Made by a program: the position numbers and the translations under genes. DNA of 64,000 nt, taken from positions 62,001-126,000 of the forward strand of contig CAZCHE010000005.1 in NCBI GenBank assembly GCA_964498395.1, in the 5' to 3' direction. Positions within the stretch are counted from its first letter, which is position 1. Every line of letters starts with the position of its first letter. This document shows positions 43,395 through 51,482 of this stretch, piece after piece. The stretch is from Parapedobacter sp964498395. Its GTDB lineage: Bacteria; Bacteroidota; Bacteroidia; Sphingobacteriales; Sphingobacteriaceae. The notes under the pieces were generated by a model, which was not told the DNA's origin, ran no database searches, and saw only the letters and a list, made by a program, of their open reading frames with translations.

Positions 43395-44384
43395 ATGATG
43401 ATGGATATAAAAGAAAGTACACGTATTTTCACGTTGGTATTGTGTGGAACACTCTTGCTCAGAGTAGGGTATGCCGCACCTAAACACACGTATGACGAAG
43501 GATCTCAACACGTTTTGGAAGCGGCTGACCTGATCGGCCGTTGGGACATCACGATTGATATCGATGGAAAACCAGCCCCGTCATGGTTGGAAGTGAAACT
43601 TTCCGGCTTCCGCACGCTCGTAGGTTCATTTGTAGGTGTGACGGGGAGCGCTCGGCCGGTAGCTGAGGTCCATTTTGACAATGGCCAATTTAGTTTTGCC
43701 ATTCCCCCGCAATGGGAGGATGGAGATCAAGACGTGCAGGTTTCAGGACAATTGACGGACACCGGGATTCGGGGAACCCTAACGACCAGTAAGGGAGAAA
43801 CCTACACTTGGGAAGGCGTGAAAGCTCCTTACCTGAAAAGAACTGCCGAACCACAGTGGGGAGAAGCGATTGAATTATTCAATGGGAAGGACCTCTCCGG
43901 ATGGAAGGCGTTTGGTGGGGAAAGCCAATGGGTGGTAACGGACGGCGTATTGTCCAATTTAAAAGGAGGGGCTAATCTTGTAACCGAACAAAAATTCACG
44001 GATTTTAAATTGCTGGTGGAGTTCAAATACCCCAAAGGGAGCAATGCCGGGATATATTTGCGTGGCCGCTATGAAGTGCAGATCGAAGATAGTCCTAAAG
44101 AGGCGCACCCGTCAAGTCTACTCTTCGGCGGTGTCTATGGTTTTTTAACCCCTAGCGAGATCGCAACATTGGGGCCAGATGTATGGCAAACCTACGAGAT
44201 CACCTTGACAGGCCGTATGATTACGGTGATCGCCAATGGCAAGACCATCATCAGCAACCAAGAAATCCCGGGAATCACGGGGGGAGCACTCGATAGTCAA
44301 GAAGGCGAACCCGGCCCGATATACCTACAGGGCGACCATGGACCGGTTGAATTCCGGAAGATGGTGATTACGCCAGCGAGGTAA
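43395..44384 (+). CDS. secreted DUF1080 protein (3-keto-glycoside hydrolase type)
   Basis: 329 residues with an N-terminal signal peptide (ESTRIFTLVLCGTLLLRVGYA). The N-terminal part (about 35-150) is a beta domain; the C-terminal half is DUF1080 with IELFNGKDLSGWKAFGGE, NAGIYLRGRYEVQIED and WQTYEITLTGR. Family knowledge: DUF1080 proteins have been described as 3-keto-disaccharide/glycoside hydrolases, acting on products of GMC oxidoreductases. Placement 63 bp after the dehydrogenase genes fits this. The exact substrate is open. Confidence 0.87.
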   Translation: MMMDIKESTRIFTLVLCGTLLLRVGYAAPKHTYDEGSQHVLEAADLIGRWDITIDIDGKPAPSWLEVKLSGFRTLVGSFVGVTGSARPVAEVHFDNGQFSFAIPPQWEDGDQDVQVSGQLTDTGIRGTLTTSKGETYTWEGVKAPYLKRTAEPQWGEAIELFNGKDLSGWKAFGGESQWVVTDGVLSNLKGGANLVTEQKFTDFKLLVEFKYPKGSNAGIYLRGRYEVQIEDSPKEAHPSSLLFGGVYGFLTPSEIATLGPDVWQTYEITLTGRMITVIANGKTIISNQEIPGITGGALDSQEGEPGPIYLQGDHGPVEFRKMVITPAR

Positions 44385-44397
44385 TGCGATAGAAAAC

Positions 44398-45243
44398 TCA
44401 ACGATTGAGGAAGTTCTGGAGGCCCTTGATAAAGCTAAGTTGCCCGGTGTCCATGTGATCCAAAAAATTGAATATAACCGTATTTAAATACAGATTCGGG
44501 ATGTTTTGTTTCTTGAACGACAGTGTCAGATCATGCGTTGGATTTAACATCCATTCGCTGTTTTCGAGACCGCCAGCGGTAACGATCACGTTTAGCGGAT
44601 AGCCCAACGTTAATTGACGGAATTTGTCAGGCAGTTGGCTAAGGTAAAAATCGTGGTACCATAAGGCTGGGCTTGCCGCTACGATGTTGTTAAACAGTAT
44701 CTTTTTTTCGGCTATCTGCTGCATTAGGGCAAACAGCGAAAAGTAGGCTCCAAAAGAATGTCCCAAAAGCGTTCGCTGTAGTGTGTCCGTCCGGAAATCA
44801 GCCTCTAATTGTGGAAGCAATTCACCGGTAATAAACCGGTAAAAATCCAGCCCACCACCAGGGGCGGTCATTTCATCCGAATCCAATGGCTTCGGGTAAA
44901 GGAAGTCCCTTACGCGCAACGAATCCATTTTCTTGAGGTCGCCATAACCAAGGCCAACCAAAATCATAGGGGGCAGCAATCCGGTTTGCTCATATTGGCG
45001 TACCATGGGTGCCAGCATTGGGAAATAAAAATCACCGTCTAGTAAAAGGGCGATTGGGTATTCCATATGGGTATTGGCGTGATAATCTGTAGGGAGCTGT
45101 ACACTGATGACCAATGTATCGTTTACGTGGGTTGAGTAGATGGTCTTTGTTTGGATCATCGTGTCATCTGCAGGTTGGTTTAGTTGTGCAATACCCCATG
45201 CAGGAATGCTAACGAGCAATAGCAAAATATAGTTCTTGGTCAT
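44398..45243 (-). CDS. secreted alpha/beta-hydrolase (esterase D/IroE-like)
   Basis: 281 residues with signal peptide MTKNYILLLLVSIPAWGIAQ. Nucleophile Ser in LLGHSFGAYFSLFAL (about residue 159); downstream TAGGLENSEWML and a likely catalytic His in FLDHMDTG. The layout matches the putative esterase family that includes siderophore esterases. Substrate unknown. Convergent to the DUF1080 gene with 13 bp between stops. Confidence 0.87.
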   Translation of the reverse strand: MTKNYILLLLVSIPAWGIAQLNQPADDTMIQTKTIYSTHVNDTLVISVQLPTDYHANTHMEYPIALLLDGDFYFPMLAPMVRQYEQTGLLPPMILVGLGYGDLKKMDSLRVRDFLYPKPLDSDEMTAPGGGLDFYRFITGELLPQLEADFRTDTLQRTLLGHSFGAYFSLFALMQQIAEKKILFNNIVAASPALWYHDFYLSQLPDKFRQLTLGYPLNVIVTAGGLENSEWMLNPTHDLTLSFKKQNIPNLYLNTVIFNFLDHMDTGQLSFIKGLQNFLNR

Positions 45244-45626
45244 GGTTTTTTTGATTTATCTGCACAAAGATATCTTCACAACTATCAGGTAATTAGTTAT
45301 TTAACATTTTTAACAAATTTTACATTTTTTAACGAGCCGGTTTTGTGAACAAATACCCAATAGATTATGGTCGATGTTGGGATTAGCACATCACAAACGA
45401 CTAACGGAATACATTGAGATTGAGAAAGATGAATGGTTCATTCACGGAATCGACTGGAAACTGGCAATACGCTGGGAACGGTGCCAGTTAACCAGTGATT
45501 CACAAACACACGTTATATAGACGCATTTGGTGCGAAAAAGTTGCACGAAAAAGTAAAAATATATCTCACGTTAGGAACATGGTCGATTCTTTCCCGTCAC
45601 ACGCCGCAAGGTACCTTTCGACCGTG
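45244..45626. other. 383-bp intergenic region
   Basis: Holds the -7 box of the esterase gene (minus-strand TATCTTTG, 45265-45272) and an AT-rich run at 45295-45335. A 48-codon plus-strand ORF (45374-45520) exists but has no supporting signal. I see no RNA gene or clear repeat. Confidence 0.5.
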
Positions 45627-46208
45627 CTAGAAGCGGTAGCCCAAGTTGATGCCGACCCGGGGCACAAACTCTGTACTGGCCGCCCGATCAGATTGGATTA
45701 GGTTACGGCCCACCCCGCCAAAGAACTCGAAAAGGAAGTTTTTACGGCTGACTATTTTTCCGCCGACAGCAATCCCGATCGCGAAATTGTTGGAAGGGCC
45801 CAACGTTTCATAATGGACGTCATATGTGGTTTCGTTCCATATCTCACGATACTGTCGCTGGCTATTCACCATACCGAACGCCTCGAGAAAAAAGCCTTTG
45901 GCATATCGGTTCATGAAAAAATGGCGGTAGTAGGGCGTAATGGCGAATCGCTCGTAGTAGTATGGCATCTCGCCACGGTCCGATAGCCAGCCGGGTTTGC
46001 TTTGTAGATTTGCCAATACCGATATGCCGAAAGTCGAGTTTGCATTATAAATATGCTCGTACGACACGTCCAGTGCTTTGAAAACCACGATATTAAAAGC
46101 ATTGAATTTCAATTCGTGTTTCCGCTCGTCTTCCGTTTGCTGTGAAAAAACGGACGGCGATACCAACATAGAAATGATCGTAAATAGGAGTGGTAGTGTC
46201 TTTTTCAT
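45627..46208 (-). CDS. secreted outer-membrane beta-barrel protein (DUF3575-like)
   Basis: 193 residues: signal peptide MKKTLPLLFTIISMLVSPSVFSQ, then alternating beta strands (ALDVSYEHIYNANSTFGISVLA, FAITPYYRHFF, KGFFLEAFGMV, NFAIGIAVGGKI) and a terminal aromatic residue (GINLGYRF), the mark of an outer-membrane barrel. Similar to DUF3575 proteins. Role unknown. Transcribed away from the LytTR genes. Confidence 0.82.
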   Translation of the reverse strand: MKKTLPLLFTIISMLVSPSVFSQQTEDERKHELKFNAFNIVVFKALDVSYEHIYNANSTFGISVLANLQSKPGWLSDRGEMPYYYERFAITPYYRHFFMNRYAKGFFLEAFGMVNSQRQYREIWNETTYDVHYETLGPSNNFAIGIAVGGKIVSRKNFLFEFFGGVGRNLIQSDRAASTEFVPRVGINLGYRF

Positions 46209-46320
46209 AATCGATTAAAATGATGCTGCCTCAAAAAGGACGCCAAACTGTTCCTAGGGGGCTTTTTCGTGGAAAGATTAGTACAAGCTGAATCCCAAAA
46301 GCAATGATTGGGAAAGTTCG

Positions 46321-46328
46321 TATCTTTG
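46321..46328 (+). promoter_or_regulatory. -7 box of the first LytTR gene
   Basis: TATCTTTG ends 4 bp before ATG 46333; if the ATG at 46345 is used the gap is 16 bp. No clear -33. Confidence 0.35.
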
Positions 46329-46332
46329 GATT

Positions 46333-47181
46333 ATGCGATGGATCATGCGTGTACTCCACCAGCGGCACCCGGCCCACGACAATCCGTTGGTATACCTACG
46401 TATAATCACCATTATCGCGGTGTTTGTTTTTTTGATGCTAGGGGTATTTACCCCGTTTAACTTTCAGCGTTTTCCAGAAGATCGGATTTGGTGGTTCGCA
46501 TTGCTGTATGCGGGCACGGCATACCTCACGATGCTGGTATGCTTGCTGTGGATCGTGTGGTTTCCTAGTGTGTTTGCCGCTAAATACTGGACGTTGGGTA
46601 AAGAGTTGGTGTTGATCGTTTACCAATTTTCGACCATCTCCTTTTCAGTTTGGTGGTTGACTCGGTTTTTGGGGGGAGATCAACTTCAGGGGAAAAGCTA
46701 TATATACACATGGTCTATCGTGGCTGCAGGGGGTATTTTGCCCTATCTAGTGGCCACTTTATTGAGCCACGTTTATCAATTGAGGAAGCATTTGCGGGAA
46801 GCGATGTCCATGGAGCAGGGTTTAGCCGCAAAACGCCTTACCCCAATGCCGCATCAGTTGACGGTTCCTGAATTGTTGGTTCCGTTGTCTACGGAAGAAT
46901 TCCTATTTGCCAAATCTGAAGGTAATTACCTGCATATTTTGGCTGAAAAAGGCGACACACTGCAACGATACACTGTCCGTGGTACGCTACGACGGTTTTT
47001 AGTAGATAATGCGCAACATCGCGAACTTTTTCAGTGCCACCGGGCCTATATCGTTAACCTTTCGCATATCCAAGCCGTGGAGGGCAATGCGGCAGGGTGT
47101 TTTCTCACCATAAGAGAATCTCTCCCGTCCATCCCTGTATCCCGTGCGCATGTGGTACCATTGAAAGCAGCACTTGGTTAG
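46333..47181 (+). CDS. membrane-bound LytTR transcriptional regulator, copy 1
   Basis: 282 residues. Four membrane helices in the first 160 residues, then a LytTR DNA-binding domain (about 180-280): LVPLSTEEFLFAKSEGNYLHIL, TVRGTLRRFL, LFQCHRAYIVNLSHIQAVEGNAAGCFL and SIPVSRAHVVPLK. No receiver domain, so it is a one-component membrane regulator. The next gene is a paralogue with the same plan (about 40% identity by eye). ATG 46345 is a possible start. Confidence 0.88.
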   Translation: MRWIMRVLHQRHPAHDNPLVYLRIITIIAVFVFLMLGVFTPFNFQRFPEDRIWWFALLYAGTAYLTMLVCLLWIVWFPSVFAAKYWTLGKELVLIVYQFSTISFSVWWLTRFLGGDQLQGKSYIYTWSIVAAGGILPYLVATLLSHVYQLRKHLREAMSMEQGLAAKRLTPMPHQLTVPELLVPLSTEEFLFAKSEGNYLHILAEKGDTLQRYTVRGTLRRFLVDNAQHRELFQCHRAYIVNLSHIQAVEGNAAGCFLTIRESLPSIPVSRAHVVPLKAALG

Positions 47182-47232
47182 AAAAAAGGGAATGTTTATT
47201 TTTGAGGTAGTATAGACCATACCAACATACTG

Positions 47233-48093
47233 ATGCACTGGCCGAGTCGCTTTTTTACCCAACCCTACCCCGCACATACGGATTCGAGGATTTATTTGCG
47301 GACGATTAGCGTGATCAGTGCGGTGGTGTTCTTTATCCTGTATGTCATCCGGCCATTTGATTGGGCGGAGGTAGCTGATAAGGATTTATTTATCACTGCA
47401 GTGGTGTCTTCTGTGGCGACATTTTTGGGCATGACACTGTTTTACCTATGGCGCTACTTGTTTCCATCCTTTTTTGCCGAGCGAAACTGGACATTAGGGC
47501 GCGAAATCCTCTTGATTATTTATCAATTTACGGTGGTCGCGGGTGCGGTTTGGCTAGTCCGTGTATGGTGTGGTCAATACTGGTATATTCCACAGCGCAG
47601 CTACCTATTTACTTGGTGGGTGGTGTCTTCTGTTGGAGCGATACCCTACATACTCGCCACTTCCCTGAAAGTAATCTATCATATCCGACGCTATCTTGCC
47701 GACGCAATATCCCTGAATAGCGAGTTGTCGACACAGCAGGCAACACGTCGTGTTCGATTGCTATTGCCGCGTGATTATGGGGTGCTAGATGACTTTCTCT
47801 ATGCCGAGTCGATAGACAACTACGTGGAGATCTGTTGGCAAAGCGGGGGCGGTATTTGCCGTCAACAATATCGCTGTACACTACTGGAGTTAGAAGAATG
47901 TAACCCAAGTTCCCTCGTATTCCGTTGTCACCGTGCTTACGTGGTCAACCTACAGAAAGTGCTCCATGTGACGGGCAACGCTGCTGGTTTCCAATTGCTG
48001 GTACACGCGGATTTGCCGACCATACCCGTATCGCGAAGCTATGTTTCTGCCTTCAAGAAGCAAATTGCGCTCGGCCGAACGCAACTGGCCTGA
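47233..48093 (+). CDS. membrane-bound LytTR transcriptional regulator, copy 2
   Basis: 286 residues, tandem paralogue of the preceding gene: same N-terminal opening (QPYPAHTDSRIYLRTISVISAVVFF), four membrane helices, shared W-T-L-G-(K/R)-E segment, and C-terminal LytTR domain with FLYAESIDNYVEI, LVFRCHRAYVVNLQKVLHVTGNAAGF and TIPVSRSYVSAFK. The gap between the two genes is 51 bp. Likely targets are nearby envelope genes, by position only. Confidence 0.88.
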   Translation: MHWPSRFFTQPYPAHTDSRIYLRTISVISAVVFFILYVIRPFDWAEVADKDLFITAVVSSVATFLGMTLFYLWRYLFPSFFAERNWTLGREILLIIYQFTVVAGAVWLVRVWCGQYWYIPQRSYLFTWWVVSSVGAIPYILATSLKVIYHIRRYLADAISLNSELSTQQATRRVRLLLPRDYGVLDDFLYAESIDNYVEICWQSGGGICRQQYRCTLLELEECNPSSLVFRCHRAYVVNLQKVLHVTGNAAGFQLLVHADLPTIPVSRSYVSAFKKQIALGRTQLA

Positions 48094-48143
48094 TTCCATT
48101 CATCCCATATTGTTGTAGAATATCCCAAAAAACGCATATACCC

Positions 48144-48248
48144 AATGCGTTGCGTTATTTTTGGAACGGATAGCCTATTGTTGAAAAATAGGGGTGAGAC
48201 GATGTGAAAAATACCTGTTTTGGCGTATTGTCGGAAACGCAACGCATT
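48144..48248. repeat. 13-bp perfect inverted repeat flanking a -7 box
   Basis: AATGCGTTGCGTT (48144-48156) and AACGCAACGCATT (48236-48248) are exact complements, 79 bp apart. A -7 box TATTTTTG (48156-48163) overlaps the first arm. The OmpA-domain gene starts 42 bp after the second arm. Confidence 0.5.
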
Positions 48249-48290
48249 CCGAATTTTGAATACAGATTACCAAATAAATCATTAATCAAT

Positions 48291-49643
48291 ATGAATCGCA
48301 TAGCTTTTATAATCTTAGTATTGGTCGTTTTCGGAGGTATCAGTACCGTAGACGGCCAGATCTTGAAAAAGTTGGCCAAGAAAGCCGAGAAATCAGCCGA
48401 AAGAACCGTCGAACGCAGGGTGGAACGCGAGGCAGCGAAGAAAACCGATGAAGCCTTGGACAAAGTGTTTGAAGGTGATAGTAAATCTTCAGACAACAAA
48501 GGTAAAACTGCTGGAAATGAATCCAGTAACGACAATGCTTCGCCCGGCGGCGTTCATACCAGCAATGGTGTTCATGAAGAGGCAAGCGGAGCCAAAACAT
48601 TTGCCACCTATAGCAAATTTGATTTTGTGCCGGGCGAAACGATTATTGCGGTGGAGGATTTTTCGCAGGATGCGGTGGGGGATTTCCCGGCTAAATGGAA
48701 CACCGATGCCGGCGGTGAGGTCAAGACCATAGGAGGTTCGGATAACCAATGGTTAGCGCTGACGTCAAAGGGCAGTGTAACCCCCGAGTTCGTCAACAAT
48801 CTCCCGGAGAATTTCACCTTGGAGTTTGACCTAGCGGTGACGCCGTCGTTCAGTTTCTACAACCAGCCGTTGATGATTTCGATCGCCCAATTGACGGGCG
48901 GTAATAATTTTACGGCATGGAGCCGCTTCGGGAGGGGTAAAGCTAGCGGGGTCATCGTATGGTTGCACCCGCAGGATGCCGGCAATCGGCCGTTGGGGCA
49001 AAGCGGCTACGAATTGTGGAGTGACGGCAAGAAAACCGTGGACAACAAGACGGGAGGTGTGACGGCGTTCAACGCGGCCGACAAAAATATGGTGAAAGTG
49101 GCTGTATGGCGACAAAACCAGCGCTTGCGGGTATATGTGGATGAGACTAAATTATGGGATCTGCCCAGGGCTTTCGGCGACGGTGCAAAATACAACGGAC
49201 TCGTATTCAGCCGGGATGGTGCCAACGACGGCGAAGAGTATTATATCAGCAATATTCGCTTGGCCGTAGGCGCACCCGATACACGAAGCAAATTGATTAC
49301 CGAAGGGAAGTTCAGCACCACGGGCATTTACTTCAATAGTGGTTCGGCCACGATTAAACCGGAATCGTACGGTGTGCTGAAGGAAATTGCTGCGGTACTG
49401 AATGAGCATCCGGATGTGCGCGTTTCCATCGTCGGTCACACCGATAGCGATGGTAGCGACGATTTGAATCTAACCCTGTCGAAAGATCGAGCGGCGGCCG
49501 TGAGAACGGCATTGGCTTCGGAATTCGGCATCGATTCGAATCGTATGCAGACCGATGGCAAAGGAGAACGTGAGCCGGTTGGCGACAACGGTGCGACCGA
49601 AGGTAAAGCACAGAATCGACGGGTAGAGTTTATCAAAATATAA
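48291..49643 (+). CDS. secreted OmpA-domain protein with LamG-like domain
   Basis: 450 residues from ATG 48291 (MNRIAFIILVLVVFGG). Signal peptide, a highly charged coiled-coil stretch (KKLAKKAEKSAERTVERRVEREAAKKTDEALDKVF is about residues 25-60), a Ser/Asn/Gly linker, a concanavalin/LamG-like beta domain (about 105-320), and a C-terminal OmpA domain with GIYFNSGSATIKPES, VSIVGHTDSDGSDDLNL and QNRRVEFI. It binds peptidoglycan and perhaps a polymer. The longer frame to 48204 precedes the signal peptide. Confidence 0.88.
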   Translation: MNRIAFIILVLVVFGGISTVDGQILKKLAKKAEKSAERTVERRVEREAAKKTDEALDKVFEGDSKSSDNKGKTAGNESSNDNASPGGVHTSNGVHEEASGAKTFATYSKFDFVPGETIIAVEDFSQDAVGDFPAKWNTDAGGEVKTIGGSDNQWLALTSKGSVTPEFVNNLPENFTLEFDLAVTPSFSFYNQPLMISIAQLTGGNNFTAWSRFGRGKASGVIVWLHPQDAGNRPLGQSGYELWSDGKKTVDNKTGGVTAFNAADKNMVKVAVWRQNQRLRVYVDETKLWDLPRAFGDGAKYNGLVFSRDGANDGEEYYISNIRLAVGAPDTRSKLITEGKFSTTGIYFNSGSATIKPESYGVLKEIAAVLNEHPDVRVSIVGHTDSDGSDDLNLTLSKDRAAAVRTALASEFGIDSNRMQTDGKGEREPVGDNGATEGKAQNRRVEFIKI

Positions 49644-49715
49644 TCGCCACATCGGAATATCGAAGCGAATTTTGTTATGATAATCAATTAATAAACAGTA
49701 ATATGCAGATAATAA

Positions 49716-50897
49716 ATGAATAATCGCATGAAGATAGTATTTATAGCCATGCTATTGGGATGGTCGGTCGGCATATACGGTGCGATAGCACAAGAAGGGT
49801 ATACCGCCCGCACCATCGGTCCGGCGATTTGGGAGTCGGCCGCCGGTGCTGATTCGCTGTTGGTTCATCGGGCATGGGAACTTACCGAAGTCGGAGCGGT
49901 CACGGATGCGGGCGCGGTATACCGTGCTTCCAGCAGTTTCCCAGCCAACCCCACCAATAACCGAGACCAGTATCAGTTTGATTTCAAGATTTCCCAACAT
50001 GTTACCACCCCGCAATATACCGGTCATCTAGTGTATTACATCAACAGTGCAGACGGATCCATTGCCTTTACCGTTGATGACAATCCCGTATTACGTGAAC
50101 GATTGGGGATTATCGCGGATCAGGGGGAACTCCATTTTGGAATCCGCAAGGCTGACGGGAATGTGCTGATTTGCGGCCGCTATAAAGATGTCGCTGATGG
50201 AAATACAAAACGGGGGATGGACATTGGCAAGAACCGAAACATAGCGGATCTGTGGATGGAATCGTACATGTCGCAAATGCAATGGTTGAACGATGATGAC
50301 GTAGTGCCCAGCGGGGTACGCGGCTTGACCACCGAACAATTGACACTTATCGAAGACGCACACATAACCGGTCGGCGGGCATCGTATTACCTCCCTGAGT
50401 CGGGACGGGATCAGGTATTGGATCTATTCTTTATCGATTTCCCGGTTCCCATTGCCACATCCATGCCGTTTATGGGGCTAGGGGTGGGGGTATTCAAGAA
50501 TTTTCGGCTGAATATCAATCAGCTGGCTGTTTTTTCGGCATTTCATCAGGTGCCACTGGAATCCGGGAATGCTGATTTATATTTTTGGCTGAACAGCATC
50601 CACAAAGCCGAAGCGACTTTTCGACCCGGCGAATATGTCGTGATGACGGCATTCAACCGTGCGGGAATGGAGGGGCTTAATGCACTGACTGAAGGAGGTT
50701 CGTCCATCCAAAACATTGCGCAACGTATTTCCGACCTGCAGCGTCAACGGAGCAATTGCCCGGATGGAGAGGCTGGTCAGTCTTGTCGTGAAGCCATCGA
50801 TAGGCAAGTGAAAGAACTGCAACAACAAGCCGAAAACATGGCGAATGAGTTGATGGAGAAGTATAACATCCCCAAACCCAAGCCTCGACGGAATTAG
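49716..50897 (+). CDS. uncharacterised secreted protein
   Basis: 393 residues, no family recognised. Signal peptide MKIVFIAMLLGWSVGIYGAIAQ (ATG 49716, or 49728). A beta-rich body with NRDQYQFDFKISQHVTTPQYTGHLVYY, two cysteines near the end (SNCPDGEAGQSCREA) that may form a disulfide, and a C-terminal coiled coil (DRQVKELQQQAENMANELMEKY) with a basic Pro-rich tail. It lies 72 bp after the OmpA-domain gene in the same direction and may form an envelope unit with it. Confidence 0.7.
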   Translation: MNNRMKIVFIAMLLGWSVGIYGAIAQEGYTARTIGPAIWESAAGADSLLVHRAWELTEVGAVTDAGAVYRASSSFPANPTNNRDQYQFDFKISQHVTTPQYTGHLVYYINSADGSIAFTVDDNPVLRERLGIIADQGELHFGIRKADGNVLICGRYKDVADGNTKRGMDIGKNRNIADLWMESYMSQMQWLNDDDVVPSGVRGLTTEQLTLIEDAHITGRRASYYLPESGRDQVLDLFFIDFPVPIATSMPFMGLGVGVFKNFRLNINQLAVFSAFHQVPLESGNADLYFWLNSIHKAEATFRPGEYVVMTAFNRAGMEGLNALTEGGSSIQNIAQRISDLQRQRSNCPDGEAGQSCREAIDRQVKELQQQAENMANELMEKYNIPKPKPRRN

Positions 50898-50987
50898 GTG
50901 CCAGAATCAAGAGAGATTAACCTAAAGCTCGTCTATGCTTAACTTCGTCAGAAAAAAAGAATTCCTGTTAGAAAAAACAACATCATT

Positions 50988-51021
50988 TTATTTAGATGTG
51001 TTCTAAATAATCATACATTTG
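50988..51021 (+). promoter_or_regulatory. promoter of doxX-like gene overlapped by a TTATTTAGA palindrome
   Basis: TTATTTAGA and TCTAAATAA form a perfect 9-bp inverted repeat over a 5-bp centre (50988-51010), followed by -7 box TACATTTG (51014-51021); a TTTA lies 19 bp before it. A third half-site TTATTTAGATCA is at 51048-51059 next to the ATG. The motif resembles iron- or manganese-responsive boxes reported for Bacteroidota Fur/DtxR-type regulators; this link is from memory. Confidence 0.6.
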
Positions 51022-51062
51022 TACGCGTTATATAAAACGTAAATTGATTATTTAGATCACAG

Positions 51063-51482
51063 ATGAAGAAACTGTTTACAACGGGTTATACGACCTTATC
51101 GATACACCTCGCAGCGTTGGTATTACGGGTGGGGCTGGGCGTGCTGATGATTCCTACCTACGGCTATGGCAAATGGGTGGCCTATCAAGATAAGAAGGCC
51201 AGTTTTTATGACTTTATGGGGCTAGGGGGGTCTTTTTCGATGGGATTGGTGATTTTTGCCGAACTTTTCTGCTCCATTTTACTGGTATTGGGGCTGTTTA
51301 CCCGCTTGGCCGCCATCCCATTGATCATTACCATGGTAGTTATCATATCCGTACATGATTGGGATCTGTTCAATAAACACGAACTAGCACCAGCTTTCCT
51401 TACCGGTTATTTGGCTATCTTGTTGATCGGCCCCGGTCGGTATAGCCTAGATGCATGGATCGGGAAGCGGCTGGGTCGATAA
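51063..51482 (+). CDS. DoxX-family membrane protein
   Basis: 139 residues, four hydrophobic segments with the DoxX pattern: LVLRVGLGVLMIPTYGYGKW, GLGGSFSMGLVIFAELFCSILLVLGLFTRLAAIPLI and LTGYLAILLIGPGRYSLDAW. Role of such proteins is linked to redox or thiol stress in some bacteria, not settled here. Probably metal-regulated because of the box at its promoter. The 3' end overlaps the convergent OstA-like gene by 76 bp. Confidence 0.88.
   Translation: MKKLFTTGYTTLSIHLAALVLRVGLGVLMIPTYGYGKWVAYQDKKASFYDFMGLGGSFSMGLVIFAELFCSILLVLGLFTRLAAIPLIITMVVIISVHDWDLFNKHELAPAFLTGYLAILLIGPGRYSLDAWIGKRLGR

Noticed and set aside
45374..45520. 48-codon ORF in the gap before the beta-barrel gene
   Set aside because: Sequence is protein-like in places (EKDEWFIHGIDWKLAIRWE) but there is no promoter, ribosome site or known family; kept only as a note.
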